A stretch of DNA of 64,000 nucleotides from Archilochus colubris (taxonomy: Eukaryota > Chordata > Aves > Apodiformes > Trochilidae), in the NCBI GenBank assembly GCA_023079485.1, contig CM041083.1, positions 104,733,054-104,797,053 on the forward strand, written 5' to 3'. The translations under genes were made by a program, and so were the position numbers. Under the pieces are notes generated by a model, which ran no database searches, was not told the DNA's origin, and saw only the letters and a list, made by a program, of their open reading frames with translations. Positions 25,401 to 38,955 of the stretch are shown piece after piece (within the stretch, counting starts at the first letter, position 1; each line of letters begins with the position of its first letter).

Positions 25401-27458
25401 GAGTTTGACATATTTATAGGGTATTTATGTAAAACTAGACTGTCCATATCTCAATGATTCCACAGTATTGATTCATTGGGATATATCTGTTCAAGGTACA
25501 GAAGTTTTACATAAATGTGTCTGCCATGTGACTGACATGCAATGTGAAGAACCTGTTAAATTATTTTTATTTTTATTTCCCCCCCAGAAGAAAATTCATC
25601 TAGTATGTGCACACCAAATCATGAAAAAAGCTTCTGACACATCAGTCAACTGCTTTCCATAGTTTTGGAAAGGTCATATTATCATGGACTTCAGTCTTTC
25701 AAAATGGATTGGATTAACACCAATGGAATGGGTGATATCACTTACTGAGTCCACTGTCTTGGGTGAAATCCAGACTATTCTCTTAGCTTGTTTTACAATG
25801 ACATTCTCGTTTTCATGGCACTGATAAAAGGTCTTATCTACTGAGTATGATATGACTCATTTCTTATGTTAGAATAAATTTTCTCTCAATTTTCTTATCT
25901 CACAACAGAAGTTAATCAGAGTATTTTAGTTTTCTTACATTTTATATATACTTATATATCTACATTTCAGAGTTTACATTCTTAATCAGTATTTTATTTG
26001 TTTATTTAGAAAGGAAAAAAGGTTGCTTGATTTAGAGGAAACAGAAGTGAAAGTTCACAAAAATAATGAAAACTAAGAATAATTAGCAGAAGATAAGTCA
26101 ATCGAGAGAGCAGTTTCTATGTGATAGTTTTGGTATTTCATTTAACTACTCTTTTGTTTCTCATAAAACAAGGAGAAATTGACACTACACAAACACTTCT
26201 GTTGAAAATTTATAGTAGCTGTGACTTAGACTAGATTCAGTATTTATTCCTGAACTTCCATGAAAAAATCCCACAGAAGGACCTAAATAATTAAAGTACT
26301 TGCACAAAACTGTGAACATGAACCATTACTCCTCAAATGACTTCCTATGAACAAACAGTATCAGAAGCTTAGAAAACCTGAGAATCTCCACACATGTCTG
26401 TCATGATCCCTGACTGGATCTGACTGGCAGGCCTCCAAAGGAGTTAATCTAGTTGGAATTCCAGGACATGAGTTGCCCATAGAAACAAAATCAAAGATAA
26501 TTTTCCTACTGTTGGAGAGAATAGTAATTATCTCATCAAGACAGAAATGTTTCATTCAGCCATCTCTGGTTTAATGAAACACTGCCAAATGTAATTCCGT
26601 TTTCTAATTGTTTAAGACTCTGAGCCAAATCTCCTCTCTTTCATGTGATGAAAGGATCAAGATTCAAAAATTATACAAAATCTGGGTGAGTCTTCCTACC
26701 CCTGTGACAACTGTACTCTGTGACTTGTTTTTATAATTTTCAGAAGGGAGAAAAATGTCTTCAGTATATTACTTCAGTATTGCTTTGGGAGGTCTCAATG
26801 TGAAGCAACTCAAAAAGTGTCTCTTAATTCCTTACTACTGTATGAAAGGCCAGACAGTTACACCTTCTCCGTGACATTCACTCATGTATCTTCCTCAGAA
26901 ACATGTCTGGAGCTATTTACAGTAGAAGAGGCCCCTGCCATCTCTGCCTTGTAAATCCAATGAGCAGAATGACCATCTGAACCCTTTCACATCCAGTGTG
27001 GCCACGCAGCACCAAATTACCTGTTCTCTGATGAAGGGCTGGCTTCTGATTAGCATACTGCAAATTTATATCTCATTTGATTTGCCCCAATGGCCTTCTG
27101 CAAAACACAACAAAAGCCCAAATATCTTGGCCAATTGTAGTGCTGTTTGATCTAGCCTTAACTTTCTCTCTAGCCTGTTCCTATAACTGGAACAGTACAT
27201 TTTCTCAAATGACTTTGATAATTTCTGAAGACTATCTTCCCCCACCATTACTTTCTTCTACCTTCATATGTTTTGAAGGGCAGAAAATAATTAAGCAAGA
27301 GCCTTCAGTCTACAGAGCAGGTCCTTCAATCTATAAATCCCATTTAGGAACTATTTGTCAAAATTGTGTCTCACCTGTGAAAGCTGCCAAATTGCAATGA
27401 AAAACAATTTTTCTTGATACTAAGCTTTAAAAACCTGCTGCCTCTCCAAGTTCTTCAG

Positions 27459-27507
27459 TGGCTCCAAGATGACTGTGTCTACCAAAAACATGCTAGATCA
27501 AGATTTG
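27459..27507 (+). other. Weak 49-nt exon candidate, unassigned
   Basis: A pyrimidine-rich acceptor (GCCTCTCCAAGTTCTTCAG) and a consensus donor (TTTG|GTAAGTAT) bound 49 nt that read WLQDDCVYQKHARSRF in the open frame. The length is not a multiple of three and no family is recognised, so this is only a splice-site coincidence worth comparing across species. Confidence 0.12.
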
Positions 27508-27933
27508 GTAAGTATGCTCTTACTATTATTCACACAGTTGTACTGCAGACAATAAATTTTCTAAACCTAATATTTCAGAAAAAAAATTTGAAATGAAGAC
27601 AAGTTTGGCAAAGAAAATTGGCACCTGAAGCACATCAGTCAACAAAGGTGTCACAAAACAAAGGAAACAACAAAGGAAAGCATACATAGATTTTTTTTCT
27701 TTTTTTTTCTATAGGTGTGAGATTGGCAAATCTGGAAACTACAAAGCTCAATTCTGCATCTAGGCAAATAAATGGCACTGAGGAAACAGATGCTTAAACA
27801 TTGCTCAGAACTGGTGGTGTTATTTATGGTCAACTCAAGACATCAGCAGGAAACAAGTGTGGTGAAATGGAGAGAAAAGTGCAGCTGCGGTGGAAGAGTG
27901 AAGGAGCAAATAATTGGAAAAAAAATTTTAAAA

Positions 27934-27963
27934 GAATTTGAAGAATTTGAAGAATTTGAAGAA
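27934..27963 (+). repeat. Short tandem repeat, 9-bp unit (GAATTTGAA)n
   Basis: A little over three copies of a 9-bp unit. Because the period is a multiple of three it encodes EFEEFEEFEE on the plus strand and runs of SNS on the minus strand, which explains open frames there without implying a gene. Confidence 0.9.
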
Positions 27964-29563
27964 AGAGGTAGACTGTTGAGTATGACAGGATAGATATTAC
28001 TAATGTAGTCTGTAACCTCAGCTGTTTGAAACAAGTACTTGTCAGGTAGGAATAAAACTGTTGCTAACAGGCAGCTGAGTGGTTTTAGTTTAGCTAAGCT
28101 AACCACACTTTCAGTCAAAAGATAAATCTTCACATTTCATCTTAAAGTATTTAGTAATGTCAGTGCTTCTAACATATTCTGATTTAAAACAGAGATTTTA
28201 AATATTGTATCAGTGCATTATGGAAGGCAAAAAATACAACTTACAGAAACCTTTGAATATACTAAGAGCATGCAAACATCACATGCAGTCACAGCACAAA
28301 ATCTAGAAGACTAATAGTTGCTTATTGAATACTTACCACTTCAATTAAAAAAAAATTGTGCATCCCTATTATACAATTTCCCTTTAATTCTTGTTCTTAA
28401 CTGTCATTTAAAGAAGTGCTTAAGTCTTCAGAGTAATATGTGGGTCAGGGGTCCAAAATGTTGCAATAAATTACAAAGGACTTCTATAGCCTTTTTCAGA
28501 TCCTTGTGTCACTTGTATATCTCTTTATCTTGTTACTTCTACTTCGGGACTGTCTTTCCTGCCTATGTTACAACTTGTTCATGACAGATGAGATGTTTAT
28601 TCACATTTGGGATCGAAACAATGGGTCTGTATTCTCTACTGCATTACACATAATACAAATAATAATTTCATCCCTATCCTTTTGATTTACTTTTTTCTTT
28701 TCTGTGGATAATAAAGCTTGACTAAAATTCTGCTAGCAAAAGTATTAACTCAGGCAAATAATATCTTAATTTTGCCACTTTCTCTTCTTTTTCTACTCTC
28801 TTTGTTTAAGTGACATTTAAACAAAAACCACAAGTACACCCCCCCATCTATGCGCAGGTGTCTTTACAGTATGGTGTCATTTGTTTTCTTTCCCTTTCTT
28901 CCTGTATCAACAGTAGTCACTCCTTTGATATCTGATAATATGGGGTAATTCATACCATCCTCTCAGTCAGAAGACCCCACTAATTTGGAATTTTTTTTTA
29001 TTCCTTCTCTGCAATCAGTCAGTGACCTCTGTCATCATCCAGTCAACTTGCTCACAGGTTGCCCAATAGCTTTCAGGGTTGCAGTCAATATTATCCTATA
29101 AAGAGTCTGTTCAGGGACATTGGTGCTCCTGTTGTCCAGCTATATCCCTTTCTACATTTACCTAATATTGAATATATCATATGTATTTTTTCTTGTTCTT
29201 TTTATCTTCTGGAACCACACTATTGGTGATGGATTGTTTGGGTTTATTTTAATTTAATTTGATTGTTTCTGGTTGTTTTTCTGTTTAAGTCTGTTTAGTC
29301 TCCATTTTATGATGAATTTTTTGACAGAGAAACATATCAAATTAATGATGCTATCCTTCTATGCTGAAGTGGAATATACAGCTTAGTAAAGTTCAAAATT
29401 TGATGGTCAGAAAACAAGGTTAAGTAAACTCAGGAAATACACCTGTAGAGATAATGAAGCCTCATTTGGAATTCTTTTTTCCCTGTCCTCTTTTATGTTC
29501 TCAGTGATGTAAATATCATTGGTTTTCCTACAGTCTGGGTGTTACAATTCGGTGATTCAAATT

Positions 29564-30030
29564 CTTCAGTACAGGAAAGACATCTGTTGGAGAAGGTCCA
29601 GAAGTGGGCCACAAAAATTATTACAGGTATGGAACACCTTTCCTGCACCTTTCTTATGAAGACAGTCTGAGAGAGCTGGGGTTGTTCAGCCTGGAGAAGA
29701 GAAGGCTCCGGGGAGACCTTATTGCAATCTTTCAATGGTATAGAGGGGGCCTATAAGAAAGATTTTTCATCAGGCCTGTTGTGATAGAACAAGGGGTAAT
29801 GGTTTTAAACTAAAACAGAGTATATTCAGCCTAGATATAAGTAAGAAATTTTTTTTATGATGAGGATGGTAAAACACCGGCACAGGTTGCCCAGGTTGTT
29901 GGTAGAAGCCCAGTCCCTAGAAACACATAAGGTCAGGTTGGACTGGTTCTGAGAAATCTTTCCAGCTGTAGATGTCTCTGCTTGTTACAGAGGTGTTGCA
30001 CTCGATGACCTTTTTAAGTTTGTTCTAATT
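29564..30030 (+). mobile_element. CR1 LINE 3' fragment
   Basis: Opens with the CR1 block 'cagtacaggaaagacatctgttggagaaggtccag' region (coding for the LERVQ segment). It continues through the [19 protein letters not shown] block (about 29668-29725), then a decayed 3' part with 'caggttgcccaggttgttggtagaagc' and 'gttggactggttctgag', and ends at 'ctcgatgacctttttaag' without the terminal repeats. Stops and indels are present. Confidence 0.93.
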
Positions 30031-32220
30031 ATCGTAAGTAAAAGAGCAATTCTGGCAACCCAGTATTCCAAGATGTATAAAACATATTCAGGAAACCTAT
30101 GATAAATAAAATGGGGGGAGAAATACTGCCTTTTTTCTCATGCTGATAATTTTAGTCATAAACAACAGAATTGTTTCATTTAAGTTAAGGAAATATTCTC
30201 TCCAATTTTTTTTCATAGTTATCTTCTTCTGCTTGGTCTTTTTTTGGGAGGTAAGGTGAGGTAAGTTAACATTTCTATTTCAGAAAGGGATGAAATAAAA
30301 ATTTATTTGAACAAAAATTTTCCTTTGTCAAATATTTTCAATGCTTCAAAATAATAATATGTGCAAAAACAAGCAGATTAACTCTGAACTTGCTATCTTA
30401 AATCAGGCATTTCCTAAACCTGAAAAACTTCTTTCCTCTCTAATTTATTTTGAATATTTTGGCATTAAACACAAAACAAGCCATATAGAAAAATTTAAAC
30501 TTAAAATATTCCTGACACCCTGGAAAATAAACACTATTAAAAAAAAAACAAAACACATACACTTTACATACTTAAACTATTGAAGGGAATGATCTTATAA
30601 AAAATCATAATTTTTATATGGATATCTTTATCGGATAATCTTAAAAACTGACAGCATTAAACTTTCATAAATTTGAAGCAGATCAAAACTATCTCATGAA
30701 AAATAGAGACACTTTTTTTAATTGGAGTATCAGAGGAGAAAATGTTTGACATTCAAAGGATGACTGGTTTAGACTGATTCTGAGAGTGCAGTATTAATTG
30801 TTAAAGGGTTATAGTATATTTAGTTCTTGGAAAATTAGAGGGAAGAAGTATATGATAGATTGAAAAACTGACCTTTTTTCTTGAGAAGTTTGAACTATAC
30901 AATTGGTATGAGCATGAGACTGTCTTTTAAAAGATATGTATTGTAAATTACTATGAAAAGTACTTTTAAAATAGGCTTTTCTTTACATTGGATTTGAAAG
31001 TATCAATTTACAATCTGACTTGCCAGGAACTCCAGAGCTTGATAAACTCAGATACCCAAAGCCTTCAAAAAAGCAGTGAAATAGAAGCACACGCATGTCT
31101 CAAGGAAACTAATTGAAAAATTAATTTGAAAATTAATTGAATTACTTCTATCAGTGGAAAATGGTCAAAGTAAAGGTCAGCATGTGCTTCACACTCCCAC
31201 ACTTCTATATTCATTCTCAGTGAACAGTTGTAATGCTTTCCATAATGTGTAAAATCCAGTCATATCATGAAAAAATATAAAGAGAAAAACTGCTGAGTTA
31301 TTCAGTGTTCCTATACAATCAATAGCTGCTCTTCAAATTTTTTGTCATGATCAACTGTCTTGTCTGCATTAATTTTTTCATCTCCACAGTTTGACATAAA
31401 ATAAAAAGGCAAATTAAACTTCAAGTTTTTAAGCCAGCTCACAAACTGGTGTAGAGTAAGTGGGCACAAAGGGAGATTTGTTTCAGAAATGCATTGATAA
31501 TCTAAACAGACAGACTAATGGAGGTGCTCCCAGAAGAAGCTTCCTTATGATAAGGACTGCAAATATTTCACTGTAATGTGGACATCTGTTGGCTGAAACC
31601 AGATTGGAGGAAACAAATTGCCTTCAAGGGCAGAAAAAAATTTAGGAGTGCTGTTCATAAACCCCCATCTTTTTTGTTCATGTCAGACCTTGTCACACTG
31701 ATTTTTAAAAAGCCTAATAATTCCAACTAGTTTTAAAAGCCTTCTGGCCTTTTTTGTTTGAGAATCTTTCTATAGGAGAGATATTACACAACCCACCTAA
31801 AATCTCTAGCTGTCTGGGTGTCCCCATTCCATTTACACTGGAAGCTGTTATTGGCATCAGACAGAGGCGTGCAGCTGAAGTTTTCAATGTTAAAAATATC
31901 TGCCTGCAATACCTGCTACTGGTAAAACAAACAAAATATCCCAAATCTGCGTATTTTACATATAAAGAACCTTTACAATTGAGTTTCTGTAAATTCAAGG
32001 GCATAATTTAGTATACATATAGTATATACACAAATACACACATAGTTTGAGTACCCAAAAATAGACACAAAACTTTTTTTCATAAAGCATGAACACATGC
32101 ATGCACAAAGGCAACAGTATGGATTAGAATATTCCAGCACATTTTAGAGAAGTCCTACTTCTCCCTCATTTCTGTAAGTTATAACAATACTGCTTAGCGC
32201 CACAAAGTACTGCAAATTTG

Positions 32221-32253
32221 AAAAAAAAAAACAAAAAAACAAACAAACAAAAA
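32221..32253. repeat. A-rich (CAAA)n low-complexity run
   Basis: A11 followed by repeated ACAAA units. Confidence 0.85.
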
Positions 32254-34341
32254 GGTGTAAAAAGTTGTCTTTATTAGTGTAGTCTTCCAGATATGAGGTA
32301 GAAGTAAAAGATCGGGTATCACAGGATGTGTTCTCCTAGTTTCCTTTGGGATGCCTACAAGCAGTTCTTATAGCCTTTGCCTGTACAAACTGCCCAGGCA
32401 GAGTAAATTCACTTATTAACCAGAACACGAAGAAATAAACAATGCATTGTAAAGGCTAGTAAGATCCTCTTTGTCTTTGACAGCCCTGTACTCTCAATGT
32501 TACAGTGTAAGATCTAAATTGATCTTGCTGCACACAGTGGTCTGAAAATGGCTAGTGGGAATGTACAGCTAGATATAACTCTGTCTTGATATTCTCTCAT
32601 CCTCTACAATCTCTCTTTTACCCACAATAAAAGACTTTTCTTTCATAGACATTGTTTCAGCAATGATGAACTCATGGTCCTTTGTTCTGCCTATAAGACA
32701 GAAAAGGTGTCTCACAATTTACTGAGGACAAACACAATTCATAGCAGTCCCACACAGAGAAAGCTGACACTGCTGCTAAGAACAAGACTTCAGAATAGAA
32801 AGGGGGAATCCCAAAGACAAAGCTAAGTATTTTTCCCTAGTTGTGGTTTCTCCAGGGGCTTTAGGTGAGGGAGTAGGGTCACAGCGGTTGTCACTGCTTT
32901 TTAATTTGAATGCACCCATTTCCACAGGCATTTCACTCACAGGTTGGAAATACATCCTTTGAATCCTTACTGGGAACTTGTTTACCACCATATTTGCTGC
33001 TTATTTCTCTAAATTCATTTATGTAGCTTTATCCATTTTTCTCAAAAGCAAAGATGTCGTCATCGATATTGCAAAAACAATTAAGAATCAAAGGGGACAT
33101 TTTACCCTTTTATACACAAATAAAGGGGAAAATGAATGATAAGCTGCATCAAGGACTTACTTTCCTTCATCTAAATATGCAAGTTAATTAAGTTTAATTT
33201 TGTGTTTGAAATTGTTAAATAACAGCTTCTGTGCTTTAGATGATAGCTATTTATTTGCAAAGCATATAGTAAAAGATATCAAAACAGAAAGAAAATATTC
33301 CTATGGACACAAACCCCAAGGAAAAACGTGAGCTATTAGAATTCTATCTGTGCAGAAATTGAATACATTGTGAAAAAAAAAATTATTATCAGAGACCACC
33401 ACTTTTATAAATTATATGTATTTTTAAAAATTGTCTCCTTGAAAGGAACTAAAGGAGTAATATAATACATCAGAAATTAAGTAAAACAAAATTTAGCAGA
33501 TTTCCAGTTTCTTCAGATAAAGAAAATAACAGTACATAGTTAAATAAAAAAGTACAAGGACAGAAACATTAAGAAAAACTATTTTACAAAAAAAAACCAA
33601 GCAAATATTTTTTATAGTAATACATATGCTTTTATGGAGCAGGATGGAAAATACAATAGCCTTTGTTACATCGCATATATAGGAAAGTTTAAAACCAGGC
33701 AGAAATAGAATCTTGATAAATAAACAAATCAAACAAGCCAATATCTGAAACGTCAGTATCATTGAAAAGAGAAGCTCTATTAGATACTGTCCTTGAATTC
33801 TTTTCAGCATGAAATTCTCCACTCCATTGTTCAACGTTTTGAGAAGTATTGTATAGTCCTATACTTTTGTATAGTTTCCCTGTCAAATTGTGAAGTATTT
33901 ATGTACAAAATTAGGGTTTTATTGTTCTCTCTTGATACTATTATTCAGAACTTTTGAAATATTTTGCTGGCTGATGACATCATCTTCTCATTATAAAGTA
34001 ACATTTAACTGCAAATAACAGAATATGCATGTATTACAGAACAGGTTAAAGCATTTTCTCTGTTCTTTCTCCAGTTCTAATGTCTTGTACTGAAGTTTGC
34101 ACAGGCTGTACAGATGTGTTCCTATGAAAAACAGTATCTGTTTTTAAGTGTTGTCTCCACAGCCTCAGAGATTATAAATGTGAAAAGCTTGTAGTGATAT
34201 GTCTCTCAACCTTTTCTGTCTTATCAGGACCCTCTCTTTCTCCAGATGTTTGGAAAATTACTCTCGAGGACTGGAAAAAAAAGCTATGATGTCATTTCAA
34301 CCAGTCAACAAGATGAGGTCTCTTCCCACAGCTTTTTTATA

Positions 34342-34379
34342 TTTTTGTTTTGTTTTGGGTTTTTTTGTGTGTGTGTGTA
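34342..34379. repeat. T-rich plus (TG)n run
   Basis: TTTTGTTTTG units lead into seven T and then about six GT units, simple-sequence DNA. Confidence 0.85.
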
Positions 34380-37300
34380 TGGCCTGCCAACAGTCTTTGA
34401 ATGGTTATCTGAAGCCAGGAAAGCTACCTATTTTGCATGATGGAAAAAAATTAAATCAATTCGGAGTTCAGATTCTTTAGATTTATGCAAACTGAAAACC
34501 TCTACTTTATTTTTTTCCCTAGAAATGGGAAATATCACTTAATATTTCATTGTGATTTATTCTTCTAGAAAATTCTAACATGATTACAAATGGAAATTGT
34601 GCATTAACATTATTGCATTGTATACAGAATGCTCTGCTTTTTATCTCTTTGTATAATGTGCTTTCAATATTATTTACCAGTTAATGCTACCATAACATTC
34701 CAGTCAGCATTAGAAACTGTTGCACCCACAGTATATTAACTACTTTATCTGAAGAACAATTATAATGTGAAAGAAAAGTAATTAGAAAATGTAAACCACT
34801 GACCTTTCCTTACACTTATAAGTATTTTATTTTACTCTGGTCATATTTTTAAATGAGTGTGTTACTTAGGCATTATCACGCATCTGTAGGGAAGTATTTA
34901 ATGACACATTAAAAATCTTCTCTGGCTGTTGCTCCCAGACTCAGTATAATATTTCCCAGTGCTGTATGATTACTACATTGTATTCCTGAAGCCTTATTAA
35001 AAACATTAATGTTAAGACATGTAGATAAAAAATATTGGCAGAAACTTATACATTTATTTTACTGAGAAAGAGGTTAATCTGTGTACATGCTTTTACAAAC
35101 ACATCAAAAATATTTTCCCAGAAGGCTACCAACAATTCTGAACTGTAAAGGATAGATTAAAAACTTTGTGAAGGAACTTTAGAAAGAAAAATTTTAAAAA
35201 ATAAAAAAAGCCAGAACATTTATTAATTTTAATATAATAATTAATAAAATAATTAATTAGAAGTCTCTTAATCTTTTGAACGCAAAAATTATACATAGTC
35301 CAACAATACCTTCCAACACACAGTTATATTCTCATTCTGATCAATAACATTTAGTTTTGCCAGTCACCAGGAAGTCCTTTCGAGTTACTCAGGTCAGGAA
35401 AGTGAATGCCACAAGGAGACTGACAAAGTCATTACACTCTACCAATATTTCCTGCCTTTCAGAGGAACCTGAGAATTTATTGGCATGAACCACAGAGACT
35501 GAACTTTTAATTTTCCTGTCAGGGGAACTATGAACAATAAAAACTTTAATGTCCAGAAGCCTTGAACATCATGCAACCACCCTGCATCAAAAGGCCTCTT
35601 GTAAAAGGTGAAATTTAACACTACTGCAAGACCCAAATTACTCTTTCAATGAACGTAGGGTATAAAGTACTGGCTGGTGAATTATTTTTCAAAAATTGCT
35701 TTTCCATCCCCATTTTTCTGAGTCCTGATCTGCAAAAGAAACCTACAACATACCCTCAAAAAGCAAGTTCAGAAAACAGAAATAATTCATGCTATATAAA
35801 AAACAATCAGGAAAGATTATGAATCTATAGAAAAAAAAAAATTTTAAAATATCACCACGAGCTGACCCTTCACCTTGAGGGTGGTGAAATGCCATATTTA
35901 CCTGTATTTCTTATTCACTGGAGACAGTAACTATTCCACTTCACCAATTGGTAACATCTCACTGAAACTATTTATTAGCATAAACAAGAAAGTCCAGAAA
36001 AAGTCTTTAAAACTTGGATTAATGGGATCAATACCTGTACATCTGTACCTTGGAGCAATGTAGTGCTTTTGTTGAATGACTGCAAATTAAGCAAAAAGGC
36101 AAATTTTTTGCTTTTTGCACATTTTCTGAGGCATCTACAGAGGCTGTTGAAAGCAATCTGTAAATTTTACAGTATAGTTCCATTTTTCTAGTCTTTGTTA
36201 CCTGTTTTATGTATAAAAGATCATTTGGTAATCCATTCAAAGCATTGGATGCAGGGAGGGAATTCAGTTTGCTAAGAACATATGGAAAATATTTACAAAT
36301 TTCATCTTGGCAATTTGTGAATAAGGGCTAAATCATTTTCACAATGGGGTTTTGTCAGTTTTCACTTTTGCAAACAGATACTCATCAAGATACATTTTCT
36401 GCTGTTATACAATATATATTATCTACTTCATTTCCCTGAATTTACAGTTTCCTATAGTATTAGGAAGTACTGTAGACCCTGATGATGAACTATAACATGC
36501 CTTCTAGTTATCATTTAGAGATTTTCTACCTCATAAACTGATTTCTAATTGTCTTGTAGTTTCAAGTCATTTATATCAAAATGAAAGGTCAATAGTACAG
36601 ATCACATAAATAGCAAGTAGTATGAGGTTACTTTTGTTGGAGAAACCTGTCTTGTTTGCAATACAAAAGATAACCCATCTGTGCTTTCCAAATTTCAGTC
36701 TCGTAAATGTAATTTTCACTCACTGATATTGCTGGTAATTTTTGGTTCTCAAAGGAGTTTTTTTTCAGTCACAACTGATTTAATTATTCCTGTTTTGCAA
36801 CAGGGGTCAAATAGCCTTGGGGTAGATGACAGACATAAAGTCTAAATAAACTTGTTCAGTTCTGAGCTGAGGAGCCTTCAGGTAGGCCACGTATCTAATG
36901 TATCACCATCATCTTCTGTGATTTCATTTGATATTCAATATATTTCTCTGCACATTGTTTAATAGCTGAAACTTAAGTTCCTAGCACTGGAATCATTCTT
37001 TGCAGTATAAAAATAAACCTGCAATAACTGTCACTCATTCATCAACCACTGTTGTACAAGGGAGGTTTTCTCCTTTTGACTAAAAGCTCAGGTTCAGCTG
37101 GCTAACTTGTTCATCAGCAGTTTTGAAATAATAAAGAAAAAGAATTTGAAGACCAAATTACCAATAACTCACACTGCAAGGAGTGTATCTTGTGGCAAAC
37201 AGAAAAGCAGTTTATTTCCTGTCGTCTTTCCACTTACTGGGTCCAGTCTGTTCCAGTGTCCCTGGAGACACGCTTTGTGCAACATGGAGATTACTGTGAC

Positions 37301-38262
37301 CAATGGATCAGCAGCATAGCTGCAAAATGCTGCCTTCATTAATGTTCTCTGCATTCACTGCCCAGGGATAAGTACACTTAGCCAATGTTGACCTGCCAAG
37401 AGACTTGTTCATCTTTTAAGACAAATAGGCTACAGGAACATGAGCCACTGCAACCACTACAAACACAAGCAGCACTATTCCTTCATTAAAATCTTGAGGT
37501 TTTGTCTGCATCATCCTCTTCACGCAGAAACTGTTCCAAGTTGACAATGTTATGATTACTCTACGATATTTGAAAGGCCAAGTCTGAATTAATTATGAGA
37601 GGTGAAGGACTAGGTCATATTTTTTATGGAGTGCCTATTAACTTTAGGGAGTTTATTTGAAACTTTTTTGTTGTATTATAGTACACTGGTAATGGATTCC
37701 TCAGGTAGCAGAAAAAACCCCAATTCTAGCCTCATTACTTAGTTTCATACTTAATTAGTTAACAGTTGTGTGTATGAGTTTTTTATACAGGTGTTCAAAT
37801 GGTCGACTTCACAAATGTTCATGTAGGGAGAATATTGTATAATTAGAAATCTAACTGAATCGGTATGACTTCAGGTACATCTTGCTTTCGTTTTCCTGAG
37901 GGTCTTAGGACACCGAGTAAAAATTGCAAACTGTTCAAGTCAGTAGCAGCTCATGTACATTCGGCTCTCTTTTGCACTAATGAAATGTCAGTCCTCTTCA
38001 CTGCTTCTGCAAGAGAAGACAAAAAAAATAACGTCATCAGGGAGTCAATGTTTTGCCAGTTAAATTCATGTCATTATTAAATATTAAAAAAAGCTACATT
38101 ATATTTACAAAACAATTGCTTCCCACTGATATTTTAAGATGCAAGCTTAACTTTTCCGAAAAAAAGTAATTTTCTGGTCACGTTTCATACTGCAATAGCA
38201 CATTAGTTTGAAATGGATGATGCAGCATTCACTGTAGGGAAAATTCTTTAATTACTCTATTA

Positions 38263-38316
38263 TCATAGAATCATAGAATCATAGAATTGGCTGAGTTGGA
38301 AGGACCTCAGAGATTA
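38263..38316 (-). mobile_element. CR1 LINE 3' terminus only
   Basis: About 54 bp: three copies of the reverse-complemented tail unit (ATCATAGA) followed by TTGGCTGAGTTGGAAGGACCTCAGAGAT, the last bases of CR1 read on the minus strand. It breaks abruptly at 38316, so this is an extremely 5'-truncated insertion or a fragment left by deletion. Confidence 0.9.
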
Positions 38317-38955
38317 GTTGCATGACAGTGAACCAGGGGAAACTGCAAGGAACTAACAACAAATTTATTGCAATATTTATACTTAAAAGAGCAACTTCTT
38401 AATTTAAATGTGTTTCAATGTAAAAATATTATTTGTATTATAATTTATAGTATCTATTATTAATTAATTAATAATTATTGTTAATTATTAATATTATATT
38501 CATCAAGGTCTTCAGCTTTAGGTGATTCATCTTTCTGCATTTTATGTGATAAAAAAAGCTGGCAATAGTCTGATGACTCTGAATACAAGACTTTTTCCCC
38601 CATTCCACCCCTTGCCTCTGAGAATAACATATTTTACGATTAACATTAAATTACATAAATATTCATCACACAATCTACAGCCTTCACAAACTTCACTTAA
38701 ACTAGCCAAAATAATTCCCCCCCCCCCCCCCGCAAATCCAAATAACACTATTTCAGCACTGACAAAAGTGGACAATTTACCTACAATACATGCACTTCTC
38801 ATCTCTTCACTTCAATATAAATTCCCCCAAATCATTCTACTCATTGCTCTGTAGCAATGTTTAGACCATGTTTTGCCTGTTACTTCTGATCACTATAATT
38901 ATCTTGAATGCAAACCTGAGTGCCCACTGTGGTGGGTGGACCTTGGCTGATCTAA
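38317..38955. other. Unique sequence with AT-only run and C15 tract
   Basis: Contains an A/T run with repeated TTAATTAATTAAT and TAATATTA words at about 38437-38510 and a homopolymer of fifteen C at 38717-38731. No gene is recognised. Confidence 0.65.
38717..38731 (+). repeat. C15 homopolymer
   Basis: Fifteen consecutive C in otherwise AT-rich DNA. Homopolymers of this length are hypermutable and often mis-sized in assemblies. Confidence 0.95.

Larger units (their letters stand above)
17042..29563. other. Unique AT-rich sequence, 12.5 kb, no recognised gene
   Basis: The longest stretch without recognised transposons. Listed separately inside it: a palindrome (20010-20031), an inverted repeat (20141-20181), a 30-bp tandem duplication (21205-21264), a GA run (21344-21364), a GC-richer island (21800-22400), a weak 49-nt exon candidate (27459-27507) and a 9-bp tandem repeat (27934-27963). 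Scattered A- or T-rich runs occur at 19660-19680, 25270-25280 and 27691-27712. No protein family was recognised in any short open frame. Confidence 0.6.
30031..38262. other. Unique AT-rich sequence, 8.2 kb, no recognised gene
   Basis: Low-complexity spots are A-rich (32221-32253), T/G-rich (34342-34379) and AT-only (35220-35262). A stretch at 31780-31935 begins after TCTTTCTATAG and stays open for about 50 codons on both strands, with only a weak donor. 35875-36240 and 36900-37350 look like ordinary unique sequence. No gene family is recognised. Confidence 0.6.

Noticed and set aside
27772..28133. Frames with EFEEFEE on one strand and SNSSNSS on the other
   Set aside because: Produced by the 9-bp tandem repeat, whose period keeps the frame.
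31754..32011. 85-codon plus and 96-codon minus frames after TCTTTCTATAG
   Set aside because: Acceptor is fair but the donor (CTG|GTAAAA) is weak, both strands are open, and no family is recognised.
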